Assembly (NCBI GenBank): GCA_012932295.1
Contig: JAAONU010000004.1
Span: forward strand, 21,522,872 to 21,586,871
From: Cyclina sinensis
Taxonomy: Eukaryota; Mollusca; Bivalvia; Venerida; Veneridae
DNA length: 64,000 nt
Direction: 5' to 3'
In this document: piece after piece, positions 24,712-44,105 of the stretch
Layout: each line of letters opens with the position of its first letter
Position numbering within the stretch: position 1 is the stretch's first letter
Program-made: the position numbers and the translations under genes
The notes under the pieces: generated by a model
Told to the model about the DNA's origin: nothing
Database searches by the model: none
The model's input: the letters and a program-made list of their open reading frames with translations, nothing else

Positions 24712-25809
24712 TAAGGTACATTTCTGTTAAATTTGTTTTAAAATGGCCGAGTGGTTTTGAAAGAGATGTTATTTGAAGCTAAATATTGACGAAAATATAT
24801 TTTTAGTTCTGGTGGCCATTTTGTTCAATAGAGCGGAACCATTTTAGCAATTTTAATAGAGGGCTATGTAAGGAACATTTATGTGAAATTTAATGGAAAA
24901 TTACCTAAACCGTTGGAGGAGATGTTGTTTGATTTTTTTTCTATCTTTAGGTTTTGCAGTCCCCAAGTGCAATGGAGCAGAAAAGGTTTAGCAATTTTAG
25001 AAAAGGGCAATATAAGGTACATTTCTGTTAAATTTGTTTTTAAATGGCCGAGTGGTTTTGAAAGAGATGTTATTTGAAGCTAAATATTGACGAAAATCTG
25101 TTTAAGCTCTGGTGGCCATTTTCTTCAATGGAGCAGAACTGTTTAAGCAATTTTAATAGAGGGCTATGTAAGGAACATTTATGTGAAATTTAATGGAAAA
25201 TTACCTAAGCCGTTGAAGAGGAGATGTTGTTTGATTTTTTTCTTTCTATTTTTAGGTTTTGCAGTCCCTATGTGCAATAGAGCAGAAAAGGTTTAGCAAT
25301 TTTAGAAAAGGGCAATATAAGGTACATTTCTGTTAAATTTGATTTAAAATGGCCGAGTGGTTTTGAAAGAGATGTGATTTGAAGCCAAATATTGACGAAA
25401 ATCTGTTTTAGTTCTAGTGGCCATTTTGTTCAATGGAGCGTAACCATTTTAGCAATTTTAATAGAGGGCTACGTAAGGAACATTTCTGTGAAATTTGGTG
25501 CAAAATCACCGTTTTGGAGGGATGTTGTTTGAATTCGATTTTAGCTTTTGCAGCCCTTGTGTGCAATGGATCGGAATGGTTTGTGGAGCAATTTTAGAAA
25601 AGGGCAATATACAGAACATTTTTTGTCAAATTTTGTTTAAAATGGCCAAGTTGTTTTGGAGGAGATGTCCTTTGAAGCCAAATATTGATGAAAATGTATT
25701 TTAGCTCTGGTGGCCATTTTGTTCAATGGAACAGAAATGTTTAGCAATTTAATACACGGCAATGTAAGGAACATTTCTGTGAAATTTGGTGAAAAATAAT
25801 CTACCCGTT
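24712..25809 (+). mobile_element. Pearl-like element, left part (split by LTR element)
   Basis: Core repeats with a period near 300 bp. 'gggcaatata' recurs at about 25005, 25308 and 25600, and the phrase 'tggccgagtggttttgaaagag' type recurs with it. The array stops mid-repeat at 25809, where the LTR retrotransposon begins, and resumes in phase at 31186. The two parts together form one element whose 3' end is at about 32012. Confidence 0.75.
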
Positions 25810-26061
25810 TATACTGTCTTGTGTTTTATATATGACTTGCGAGTGGTAAGGACTTAATAAAACAACGTGTTCTTAGATTACATTTATTTCCTATACATAT
25901 TTACTAACACTACATTATATCTAAACTGGTTAACATATTAATCCAAACTCTGTGACTACTTGACTCATTCTGCTATCAAAGAGTACAAAGATGCTGCATT
26001 ATAATAAGGCGGGGCTAATTATAAATGACAGGTATATAATTACAAAGTTATAGACACTACA
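25810..26061 (-). repeat. LTR (3' LTR of the minus-strand element)
   Basis: 252 bp, matching 30934-31185 except at four bases, one of them in the terminal TG (here TA). Target duplication CCGTT lies immediately to its left. Confidence 0.95.
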
Positions 26062-26070
26062 TCCCCTCTC
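26062..26070 (-). promoter_or_regulatory. Polypurine tract
   Basis: GAGAGGGGA on the minus strand directly abuts the 3' LTR, the expected place for plus-strand priming. Confidence 0.75.
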
Positions 26071-26764
26071 AACTCAGATTGAAAATTAATTGTTTTCAAG
26101 ATAACAAAATCAAAGGCATTTTCTGTCAATGAACAATGTTTACAATCTTCTGCTTAGCACAAACTATCATGTGTGTTTAACATTTGTCTGGAGAAAAGTT
26201 CAACTGCATTTACACTTGGATAAACAGGTAGAGAATTAACGAGTGCTTGATAAAATCTTAGTGGCTATCAATTGTAACAACAAAAGTCCCAAGAGTAATA
26301 CATTAATTAACTGCTCATTCAAATTCTCATGATCTGGTACATAAATGTCAGTTAAAGTCTGGAATGAAAATCCACAGATCATTGTGCATAAAATATTCCT
26401 GTAGGTTCAAAGATAAACTAATTGTTCATTAAAGTATGGAACAAAGAAATTATCTGTTCTAACAAAGTATTTACAATATAGTACATGATTATCACTTTCA
26501 AGGAGATTTGTCCCTGCACGTGTATAAATCCATGAATACATAAGCACACACATTGTTTCATCCTCTTCTTTTGTAGAAAAAATAATAATTTTATTTTTTG
26601 CAGTGTGTTATTATGACACTGATTTCATTTCACAGATATTATTATGCAACACTATTTTTTTTTGATAAATTTCACAAATAAATTCTTCTCTGCATCTTTT
26701 GCTTGAGTGAATATTATGTAACTTGTTAACGAAATTTACACGAAATTTGTCCCTTAGTACTTTA

Positions 26765-27765
26765 TCACACAAAGTCTTTCAAATATTCCGGTGGTCTTCT
26801 GTTTCTTGTAGATCTGCGCGGCATTACAGTAAAATCTTGTTCTGTAGAAGTATTTGATTGTGTTGATTTTTCTGTTCTTGGCTGTACTGTTTCATTTTCA
26901 GTCGTTGGTGATGTTGCGTTTTCCGGTCTGATCTCTGGTGTAATGTTTTGTTTAGGTATTTGTTTGAAGTGCGAAGAATTTCGAGTTATTTGTTTATCAT
27001 CACGTCTTGCAGTTACCATCGTTCCATTTTCAGAGGTTACTTCATACGGTACTGGATCAAAAGGAGTTGTAAGCTTATTACGTTTTTCTTGCTTTACAAG
27101 CACACGATCTCCTATCTTGAGGTTTGATTTCTTGGCATTTCTTCGTTTGTCAGCATAACTTTTCATTTTTTGTTTTGACGAAGTGTCTTGTTTTCTAGCT
27201 TCTGTGTCGATTTTTGATTTCTGCTTTGCTGGTATGCTTGGTATTTTAATGTTTATTGTTCTTCCGTAGAAAAGTTCTGCAGGAGTCTGACCTGTGCTGG
27301 CATGTGGGGTAGCTCTGTAGTTTCTGAGATATGAATACAGAACTTGTTTCCAAGAGGTATCTTGCGTATGTGCAGCTCTAATGGCTTTTCCTATGGACCT
27401 CATGAAACGTTCGCATTCAGCATTAGCTTGTGGCCATAACGGAGTAATTTTCCTATGTTTGAATCCTAGGTAGTCTGCAAATTGTTTAAATTCATGTGAA
27501 TTCATTGGACTGCCATTGTCAGATTTAAGTGTCTTTGGTATTCCAACTTCTGAGAAAATTTTGTCAAGTATAGGAATAACAGTTCTGCCACAAATTGAGC
27601 TTATGACTTCGACGATTGGGAATCTTGAATACTCATCAATAAGCACTAGTAGGTATTTTCCATCTGGAAAAGGACCGCAAAAATCCATACTAACTTCCTG
27701 AAACGCGTATTCTGGCATTTTGCTCATGTTCAAAGGTTTTGCTTTTGTCTGTTTGTTGCTGCCAA
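26765..27765 (-). CDS. Integrase core and C-terminal part of pol
   Basis: Third frame segment of the polyprotein. The retroviral-type integrase DDE residues are visible: Asp in 'SMDFCGPFPDG', Asp in 'LKSDNGSP' and Glu in 'NAECERFMRS'. A GPY/F-like module follows ('DPVPYEV'), then a Ser/Thr/Glu-rich tail ending 'RRSTRNRRPPEYLKDFV'. About 700 bp of non-coding sequence separates the stop from the 3' LTR; no envelope-like ORF is present. Confidence 0.9.
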
Positions 27766-28757
27766 ACACGGTATGCATCTTTTGCATGTTTCTTCAACCA
27801 TCTTATCTATCCCTGGGAAATACACTTTTTTCCTGAGGAGTTGTTTCGTGCGAACAATACCCTGATGTCCCTCATGTGCAATTTCAATAACCTTAAGTTG
27901 CAATGACTTCGGAATGACGTTTTTTGTTTTATGCAGTAAAATTTCACCATCATCTAGAGTAACTACGGTAAGATCATTCTTACAACGCGAAAATGTGTCT
28001 AGGGAATTGTTAATGTTCGAATAGTTCCATTTGCCTGATCTGACGTTATTTATGACGTTTTGAAGGTCAGTGTCCTTGGCTGTTGCTTGAATTATCTCTT
28101 GCATAGTCATAGCTTTTGGAATGTCATGATTTGCTAAAAATGACACATATTCTTCAGCAATAGTTGACATCACATTACATTTTCCAAGCTGTGGATGTCT
28201 GCTTAGGTAATCAGACATATTTGATTCACCTGGCTTGTGTATGACCTTGAAATCGTATTTCAGTAAGCGCATTCTCCAACGTTCTAGTCTTGCAGGTGGC
28301 TTTGACCTTTGATTGTTATAGATATGTTCAAGAGCTTTTGCATCACTAATCAGTGTAAATTTATGTCCAAATAAGTAAATATGCCAGTGCTCTATAGCCC
28401 AAACGATTGCTAGATTTTCCTTTTCAATTTTCGAGTATCTTGTTTCGACCTCTGTCAGCGATTTACTTGCATAGCACACAACTTTTCCATTTTGTAGCAT
28501 CACGGCTGCGACTCCAACTGGACTTGCATCTACTATTACTTCAGTTTCCTTCTGTGGGTCAAAGTATGTCATTACTGTGTCACTGCTAAGTACAGTTTTC
28601 AGTTTTTGAAACGAAGCTTCTTGTTCGCTTTCCCATGACCATTTAGCATTTTTCTTGGTCAGTCTTCGCAAAGGCTCTGTTATAGTGGAGTAATTTGGTA
28701 TAAAGCGCGATACATAGTTCGTCATGGCAAGAAAACTTCTGACTTCCGATACATTTT
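27730..28757 (-). CDS. Reverse transcriptase C-term, RNase H, integrase zinc-binding part of pol
   Basis: This continues the preceding polyprotein in another frame. From 28757 it reads 'NVSEVRSFLAMTNYVSRF', typical of the RT thumb/connection of Gypsy elements. RNase H follows with the first acidic residue in 'VIVDASPVGVAAVML', then 'YSKIEKENLAIVWAIEHW'. Near the end is the integrase HHCC zinc-binding module ('HEGHQGIVRTKQLLRKKVYF' then 'CKRCIPC'). The frame is lost again at about 27741-27760 in an A-rich run. Confidence 0.88.
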
Positions 28758-30752
28758 GGGTGCTTGTGTGATTTTGATCGTTTCTACTTTCTTTGGATCT
28801 GCTGACATGCCTGATTCTCCAAATACGTAACCAAAAAATTCTAGCTTTCTCTTGTTGAATTCGCATTTTTGTTTATTTAGCGTGAGATTCTTCTGCTGAA
28901 GTCTTTGTAGGACTGCTTCGAGTCTTTTGTCATGCTCTTCTTGTGTCTTTGCAAACACGATTACGTCATCGCTTATGTTTCTTACACCCTCTAGCCCTTC
29001 GAGTGCTGTGCGTAGAGCATTCTGAAACATTTCTGCTGCACTGTTGATGCCAAAACTTAGACGTTTGTATCTGCGAAGCCCTACATGCGTTGTGAAAGTA
29101 GTTATGTTTCGTGATTTCTCAGAGAGTTCTAGCTGGTGATAACCTTGGTTCAAGTCTAATTTCGAAAATATGCGAGCTCCATTCAGATCAACTATCATAT
29201 CGTCTATAGTCGGTATTATGTATCGAGTTCTTTTTATGGCTTGATTCGGTTGTCTCATGCCCACACATATTCTTATCTCATTGGTTTTGCTTTTAGGTTT
29301 TAGTGCGATAACTATTGGTGAAACCCAGTCTGTAGGTCCTTCTACCTTTTCAATGATGTCTAGTCTCTCTAAACGAGCAAGTTCATCCTCAACTTGTTGT
29401 CTAAGATGAAATGGTATTCGTTTATGTGGTTGTGTCACAGGTTGTACGTTTGAGTCAATGTGCAATTCCACCTTGGTGTCTTTCATCTTGCCGATTCCAG
29501 TGAAAACTGTTTTGTATTTGTCGCAGAGCTCATTGACCTTGCTTGTATTGAGAGTGTTGATTTCTGGTATAACTTGAAGATCTACAGATGTTGAATATGA
29601 TAATAAGTTTCCACTTTGACCTTTGGCTATGAATATAGGCGCTGTAACAATCTTGTTTTCCGTTTCTATTGTTGCTTGAAATTTGCCTAATATTTTGACT
29701 GAAGTTGCACCATATGCATAAACTTTTGTGTCTGTTTTGCTGAGTTTGATTTTGCTTTTGAGCTTATTGTATGTCTGTTCATCTATGACATTTATTGACG
29801 AGCCTGTGTCGATGAGAACCTTCAATGGATGACCATTTACGTGAACTTGAATTTTCGGTCTCCGTGATTGAACTGAATTGATGTTTTCACACGACAATAT
29901 AAATGAATAGTTGGTTTCTGCTTGGATATTGTCATTTTCATTTTCGCTTTGGCTGCTGTCATCACTGTTTAGATTATGAACAGCTTTGTTTATCTTTTTT
30001 GAACGGCACACCCTTTCAAGGTGATTTTTCTTATTGCAGTAGGTACATGTTTTTCCTGCTGCTGGGCATCTGGTGCCTGTCTTGTGCGGAAAGTCATATC
30101 CACAGTATCTGCATTGTATTTGCTTTCTTCTGGGTGTATCGAATGTTTGCCTTTGTTGACGTGTCTTGGTGGTCTTTTTTGAGTTAGTCTTTCTTGTAGA
30201 CTTCAATGCATATGATTCCTGATTTGTTGGATTTTCTATTTTTGATGCTTGCTTGTCAGATAGTTCCAAGGCTCTAGCTTCTTGTATCAGCCTATCCAGT
30301 GACATGTCTGCTCTAAGTGCTTTTCTTCTTAGTCTTGTAGATTTACAGCCTTGAATTATTTGCGTCTTGATTTCTCTGTTTCTGTCATTAAATTCACAGT
30401 TTTCAGACAGTTTTCTTAGACGGGTGTAGAAACTGTCCATAGATTCGTCACTGTTTTGCTTGGCTTGTCTGAATTTGTAGACTTCATATTCTATACGTTT
30501 TTTTGGACTGAAGTATTCGGTGAGCTTTTCGACAGCTGTTTTGTAGTCATCCCCTGTGTCTTGGAGTGTGTCAAATATGTCGTTGACTTCTTCACCAGCA
30601 TAATGTGAAAGCAATGTACGCTGTCGCTTTGTGTTTTTAATGTCCAGCCCTATGAGTAGGTTATCTAGCCTACTACACCACTTTTTCCAACGGGTGTCAA
30701 CTGCTGCCTCCCTAACACTGAAGCTTGGAAACACTGGTAATCCTTGTGCCAT
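28722..30752 (-). CDS. Gag-protease-reverse transcriptase part of Gypsy polyprotein
   Basis: 676 codons starting MAQGLPVFPSF. Residues about 1-200 are the Gag capsid-like part. Two Cys/His knuckles follow at about 213-252 ('CRYCGYDFPHKTGTRCP' and 'CTYCNKKNHLERVC'). The aspartic protease has 'VLIDTGSSINVID' near residue 311. The reverse transcriptase spans roughly 440-640 with 'FSKLDLNQGYHQLELS' near 529, 'FGINSA' and the active-site 'ISDDVIVF' near 590. Gag and Pol are in one frame with no stop between them. The last ~12 codons are out of frame: a base appears to be missing in the T-run at 28754-28757 (A-run on the coding strand), and the family sequence continues in the next frame. Confidence 0.9.
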   Translation of the reverse strand: MAQGLPVFPSFSVREAAVDTRWKKWCSRLDNLLIGLDIKNTKRQRTLLSHYAGEEVNDIFDTLQDTGDDYKTAVEKLTEYFSPKKRIEYEVYKFRQAKQNSDESMDSFYTRLRKLSENCEFNDRNREIKTQIIQGCKSTRLRRKALRADMSLDRLIQEARALELSDKQASKIENPTNQESYALKSTRKTNSKKTTKTRQQRQTFDTPRRKQIQCRYCGYDFPHKTGTRCPAAGKTCTYCNKKNHLERVCRSKKINKAVHNLNSDDSSQSENENDNIQAETNYSFILSCENINSVQSRRPKIQVHVNGHPLKVLIDTGSSINVIDEQTYNKLKSKIKLSKTDTKVYAYGATSVKILGKFQATIETENKIVTAPIFIAKGQSGNLLSYSTSVDLQVIPEINTLNTSKVNELCDKYKTVFTGIGKMKDTKVELHIDSNVQPVTQPHKRIPFHLRQQVEDELARLERLDIIEKVEGPTDWVSPIVIALKPKSKTNEIRICVGMRQPNQAIKRTRYIIPTIDDMIVDLNGARIFSKLDLNQGYHQLELSEKSRNITTFTTHVGLRRYKRLSFGINSAAEMFQNALRTALEGLEGVRNISDDVIVFAKTQEEHDKRLEAVLQRLQQKNLTLNKQKCEFNKRKLEFFGYVFGESGMSADPKKVETIKITQAPKMYRKSEVFLP

Positions 30753-30922
30753 TTTATCATTGAAACATCGGTATTCTTAATGAATCAATAAAGTTGTTAT
30801 GTCACTGTATTATCCAGCAAAGTGTTTGAAACTTTTATAATTCCAACTTGTGTGTGTCAGTTCCGCAGTTAATTCAAAAGAAATTTAGTTAATCCATTAA
30901 CACTTTAAAATCCATTTATTAT

Positions 30923-30932
30923 CTCGTCGCCA
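30923..30932 (-). promoter_or_regulatory. Primer binding site, tRNA-Ser type
   Basis: On the minus strand TGGCGACGAG starts one base inside the 5' LTR. It is complementary to the 3' end (CTCGTCG plus CCA) that I recall for animal tRNA-Ser(GCT), over ten bases. This is where minus-strand DNA synthesis would be primed. Confidence 0.75.
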
Positions 30933-30933
30933 T

Positions 30934-31185
30934 TGTACTGTCTTGTGTTTTATATATGACTTGCGAGTGGTAAGGACTTAATAAAACAACGTGTTCTTAG
31001 ATTACATTTATTTCCTATACATATTTACTAACACTACAGTATATCTAAACTGGTTAACATATTAATCCAAACCCTGTGACTACTTGACTCATTCTGCTAT
31101 CAAAGAGTACAAAGATGCTGCATTATAATAAGGCGGGGCTAATTATAAATGACAGGTATAGAATTACAAAGTTATAGACACTACA
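30934..31185 (-). repeat. LTR (5' LTR of the minus-strand element)
   Basis: 252 bp, TGTACTGTC at one end and GACACTACA at the other on the plus strand. It should carry the element's promoter; no TATA position is assigned. Target duplication CCGTT follows at 31186-31190. Confidence 0.95.
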
Positions 31186-32012
31186 CCGTTAAGATGTTGA
31201 TTTTTTTAGCTTTTGCAGCTCTTATGTGCAAAGGAGCGGAACCATAAGAAAAGGCAATATAATGAACATTTCTGTCAAATTTGGTATAAAATGGCCAAGT
31301 GGTTTTGCAGGAGATGTCATTTGAAGCCAAAAGTTGATGAAAAATTATTTTTAGCCCTGGCGACCACTTTTTTAAAATGGAGCGGAACCATTTTAGCAAT
31401 TTTAATAGACAGCTATGTAAGGAACATTTCTGTGAAATTTGGTGGATAATCACCTAGCCGTTTAGGAGATGTTATTTGCATTTTTTATTGTTAGCTTTTG
31501 CAGCCCTTGTATGCAATGGAACGGAACGGTTTGAGCAATTTCATAAAAGGGCAATATAAGGAACATTTCTGTCAAATTTGGTTTAAAATGGGCAAGTGGT
31601 TTTGGAGGAGATGTTATTTGAAGCCACATATTGATGAAAATGTATTTTTAGCTCTGGCGGACAATTGTTTTCAATGGAGAGGAACCATTTTAGCAATTTT
31701 AAAAAACATCTATGTAAGTAATATTTCTGCGAAATTTGGTGGAAAATCCCATAAGGAGGAGATGTTGTTTGATTTTTTTTTTCATTTTTTTTTAGGTTTT
31801 GCAGTCCTTATGTGCAATGGAGCAGAACGGTTTGAGCAATTTTAGAAAAGGGGAATATATGGGACATTTCCATAAAGTTTTGTTAAAAATAGCTAAGTGG
31901 TTTAGGAGGAAATGTCATTTAAAGTAAAATGTTGACGACTGTCGACGGACGCCGGACACAGGGTGATCACAATAGCTCACCCTTAGCATTTGCTCAGGTA
32001 TGCTAAAAATGA
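31186..32012 (+). mobile_element. Pearl-like element, right part with end hairpin
   Basis: Continuation of the array interrupted at 25809, with 'gggcaatata'-type phrases at about 31250, 31548 and 31851. It ends with 'gacgactgtcgacggacgcc' and the hairpin-like 'agctcacccttagcatttgc' 'tcaggtatgct'. The same type of end, with different bodies, occurs at 38600-38640 and 38710-38750. Confidence 0.7.
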
Positions 32013-32733
32013 AAGAGACACCAATTGTAACAATTATTGCAGATTTATTTAGAAATGGCATGTCTTTTTTCCATAGCATGAAAAAGGCTATACAGTTCTG
32101 TGTCTTATTGCTAGTTTATGATATGAGCATTTGTGCACAAATTAAATGTAAGATATATCAAATGTATATCGAGATCAGATAAAATATAGATATAAAAAAT
32201 ATATACCTGATAAATGTCAGGTGAATGAAATTAAATTATCAAATACTTTCTGAAGTTACAGGCTTTTTTGTTTGTGCTGCCTGTATGACATCATATTGAT
32301 GACGCAACTAGATTCTGAAAACAAGTAAACTGCCAAAATATGTGTTCAATTTAAAGTAAATAGTAAGAAAATTTTCTAAATATGTAAGAATAAACCACAG
32401 ATTATTCAAAGTATGGATCTTCAAAAAGCATGTGATAATAAGTTTATAGAAAGGCAATTTTCTTGCTAGCTCCCCATAATCTGCGTGACCATTCTCTGTG
32501 GCTGATACAGGGTCTTTGTGGTGACAAAATGGCTGATATGAAAATTGCTATATAAAAATCAATAGATACAGAATGACATGTTTATGTGATATTGTAAAGA
32601 ATACAATGTATTTCATCACAATGTTGATGACACTGGTCATTACTTAAAGTCTGATACCAAATGTGGAAAAAGCAGTAAATCAATATCAATCAATGCATAT
32701 GGAGCACATTTATTGCAAGAGCTCAAATATGAA
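32013..32733. other. Gap between repeat element and iminopeptidase gene
   Basis: Downstream of the iminopeptidase stop codon on the minus strand, so part may be its 3' UTR. No gene or known repeat is seen, and no polyadenylation signal is assigned. Confidence 0.35.
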
Positions 32734-41344
<8,611 letters not shown>

Positions 41345-41492
41345 TGTTACATAAGTCACTGAAATAAAGATAATGTTTATGATCTATCTTCAAAGAAACT
41401 ATGGTTGTAATTAACATAAATTTGGAAGGGCTTATTTACCTTACATATAAAGCAAGCAGAAATTCTGTTACTTCCAGATCATACATGTATGT

Positions 41493-42700
41493 GGCTTACA
41501 GACACTTCACCCACCAGACACTTCACCCCTAGCCATTTTTTCCAGACACTTCACCCCCAAGACACTTCACCCCTCATTTTAATAAAATTGACTCAGACAC
41601 TTCACCCCCATTTTCTTTTTGTTACTTTTAGACAATTAAAGGTGTTAATAGTTACAAGTATTTGTGTATTTTGAGTTATTTAGCATTTTTAATGGTTTTG
41701 CCATCTGAATTAGGTGTTTAGCTGGGAATAGGGTCATTGCATAGATGTCTCTGTAGATATCAACAAATAATTTCAATATTGTTGTTTAACTACATGTACT
41801 GCAATGGTTGCAAAGAAAGGTTGTCAGTATATAATTACCTGTAACCCTAGTTTAACAATTTCTTTGAAATGTATAATACTAAAATAATTTTAGTTTTCTT
41901 TTTAGGTAAATATTGTTCATTATATTATCAGAAGAATTAACTTATGATTTATTCAATACAGTAAATGTAATCCCTTTCAGTGGCGGCGTGGCCGAGTGGT
42001 TCACGCCTCGGACTAGTAGTCAAAAGGATTGCTAGCCGCATGGGTTCAAACCCAGTCAGGGGTAAGCCGTTGTTTCCATGAGCAAGAAACTTTACACTCA
42101 TTGCTTAGTACTGGTTGGTTCCAGGAACTGATTTGAGAGTGTGTTTATAAGCTAAAAGCTTCCTACACAATCGAACTAAAAAAAATTTGGTATAATCCCT
42201 TTCATCTCTAATTGATGACACATTAACTGTACAGGATGAAAGACTAATACTATATGCCGTTAATGGCCAGAAATTAAAGATGTTAATTGATCAAATGAAG
42301 TATTGATCTGAAATATTTGCAGTTTTAATTCAGAGGTACCTATGTTACTGCTGAGCTAATTTGAGTTTTGTTTAATGCGTCTGTTTGTTTTATTTGTTAT
42401 GAATGTTATTTATACTGTTTAAATGAGGACATGTATAAATTGTCTGTCATGTTGTTCTTTTTCTGAATTACTTAATGTTTTAAAACAATGATATTAATAG
42501 TCTGTCATGTTTTTGTTTGTTGTTTTTTGTTTTTTCTTTTGTTATACAAAAATAACTAAAAAATACTGTAAAACAAAAAAAACTACCGTCATACATAAAA
42601 ATTTTAGTTAACGTATATTTCTAAAAATTAATTTTGGGGTTGAATTGTTTTACCGATTTTGTGGGGTGAAGTGTCTGTGGGGTGAAGCGTCTTGCTACCC
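41493..42700. mobile_element. Inverted-repeat element 'b', 8-bp target duplication
   Basis: 1208 bp flanked by ATGTATGT at 41485-41492 and 42701-42708. The left end reads 'ggcttacagacacttcaccc'; the right end, reverse complemented, reads 'gggtagcaagacgcttcacc'. Both termini are built of repeats of 'agacacttcacccc', with four or five copies on the left and two on the right. No transposase is encoded. A SINE is nested inside at 41980-42193. An 8-bp duplication fits hAT, Merlin or P superfamilies; none is assigned. Confidence 0.85.
41980..42193 (+). mobile_element. tRNA-derived SINE, family 2, with 12-bp target duplication
   Basis: The head reads 'gtggccgagtggttcacg' (A box) and 'gggttcaaaccc' (B box), similar to Ser/Leu-type tRNAs with a long variable arm. 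The ends do not form an acceptor stem, so it is not a tRNA gene. The flanks repeat TAATCCCTTTCA exactly at 41968-41979 and 42194-42205. The body includes 'tttccatgagcaagaaactt'. It is nested in element 'b', so it is younger than that insertion. Confidence 0.85.
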
Positions 42701-42708
42701 ATGTATGT

Positions 42709-43288
42709 AATCATACTTTGTCCCAATCACATTCAAATAATTTCCAGAAAATTTTTAAAAAAGTGAATTTTATAACGGGCTTTTTTTCAATGCCAATTGA
42801 TTATATAACCTTAAACATTATTAACTAAGAGCTGAAGTACTATACATCTGATATTTGTTTGTTGTTCAACCTTTGTGAACAAGCATAAAATCTCAGCCCA
42901 TACAGTATGCGCCACGAGGAACTCACATTTTCCGCTTTTTTGCACAAACAAAATGGTTACAATTGAATTTATTCCAGTTTGCTACCAAACATTTCCATTT
43001 AATCCCATCAACTGCATATTTTTTATCCTTTAAAAAGTTAAGTACCGACGATGATCACTTGATTGAGCCGCTGTTTGTAAAACAATCATCCGTGATTATT
43101 GACTATGATCGAGCTAATTGGTTCACGAACAATTTGACACATATTTAAACTGTTAATTGCCACAAACTGACTCTCACATGTATATTAACAGATATTACAA
43201 CACATGGACTGCGTCTATTGATTTATTACTAGTTTACCGCTATTGATATTGGAAAACCAGTCAAGCGCCTCGATCTGAGCTAAACATT
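42709..43288. other. Intergenic, no gene seen
   Basis: AT-rich sequence between element 'b' and the putative exon at 43289. Short open frames only, with no recognisable motif. Confidence 0.35.
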
Positions 43289-43439
43289 CTATTTTTTGAC
43301 TTGGGGATTTCCCAAAATGTCGGAAGTCATACTTTTAGCGTGTTTTCGCCAATCTTGATTTTCTTGAGCCAATTTTCGCAGTTTGGAGCCATTGGCTCCG
43401 TTGGCGAACGCCAGCGCGAGCCCTGCCTCCTGGCGTGTA
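43289..43439 (-). CDS. Putative terminal exon of unknown gene
   Basis: About 49 codons ending in TAG at 43289-43291. The peptide ends 'KSMTSDILGNPQVKK' and includes 'FANGANGSKLRKLAQENQ'. The segment is much richer in GC than its surroundings and has coding-like codon use. A splice acceptor (TTACAG, then TA) is at its upstream edge at 43440-43445, inside the target duplication of element 'c'. The protein is not recognised and no upstream exon is found in the window. It may be a real last exon or a gene relic. Confidence 0.35.
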
Positions 43440-43445
43440 CTGTAA

Positions 43446-44105
43446 ACGAAATACCCAAATACACCCAAATATACCCAAATACATCCAAATATACCCAAAT
43501 ACACTTCAAATATACTTCAACACTGATGAAAGGCAGCTTTTAACAAATACCTATTGTCAAGTTTGTTTCTACAAAAGCACAGATGAACTAGAAAATGAAA
43601 ATCAGTAGCAAAAATTTTAATATCCAGTCATACATATTAGTCACATTTCGGAGACAAACGGCTATCGTAAGATTTACACTCTGTGAAAAAACATATATAT
43701 ATTTCCCTATGTGAATGCTAGAGAATCGTTTTACAGTTTGAACTTTATACTCTTTTAACTAATTTTCCATTAAGATTTTTATTCTTATTTTCAGATACTT
43801 CTTTTCATGCATTGCATATTTTTGATATTTGAGGCACTATAATTATATTAATAATACCTTATTAGTAATTATCACAAGTAATTATCACAAGGTTTTGTTT
43901 TCACAGTACCGTACATGAAAAGAATCCTGAATACAAACAAATGAGCATTAACTTTGAAATAACCATTAAAACTTATATTTTCTCGGCAAATATTTGAAGT
44001 TATAAGCGTATAATTTTGCTTCATATATAAAAATGTGTTGATTAAATGATACAATTTAAGTGTATTTGGGTGTATTTGGGTATATTTGGGTATTTCGTGC
44101 TGCCC
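43446..44105. mobile_element. Inverted-repeat element 'c', 8-bp target duplication
   Basis: About 660 bp flanked by TACTGTAA at 43438-43445 and 44106-44113. The right end reverse complemented is 'gggcagcacgaaataccc'. The left end begins 'acgaaatacccaaataca', so it seems to lack the terminal seven bases. Both termini are tandem copies of 'atacccaaat'-type 9-11-mers. No coding capacity is seen. Confidence 0.75.

Larger units (their letters stand above)
25810..31185 (-). mobile_element. Gypsy (Mag-like) LTR retrotransposon, near-complete
   Basis: The element is 5376 bp on the minus strand. Two 252-bp LTRs (25810-26061 and 30934-31185) differ at four positions. They start TG (TA in the left copy, a G-to-A change) and end CA. 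The flanking CCGTT at 25805-25809 and 31186-31190 is a 5-bp target duplication. A tRNA-Ser-type primer binding site and a polypurine tract lie at the expected ends. The order gag, protease, reverse transcriptase, RNase H, integrase is that of Gypsy elements. The 'NISDDVIVF' form of the RT active site and the Ser primer suggest the Mag (C-type) lineage. Two frameshifts break pol, so this copy looks inactive but young: about 1.6 percent LTR divergence by direct count. Confidence 0.93.

Noticed and set aside
41980..42060. tRNA-Ser/Leu gene
   Set aside because: No acceptor stem pairing, and the sequence continues into a SINE body bounded by a 12-bp target duplication.
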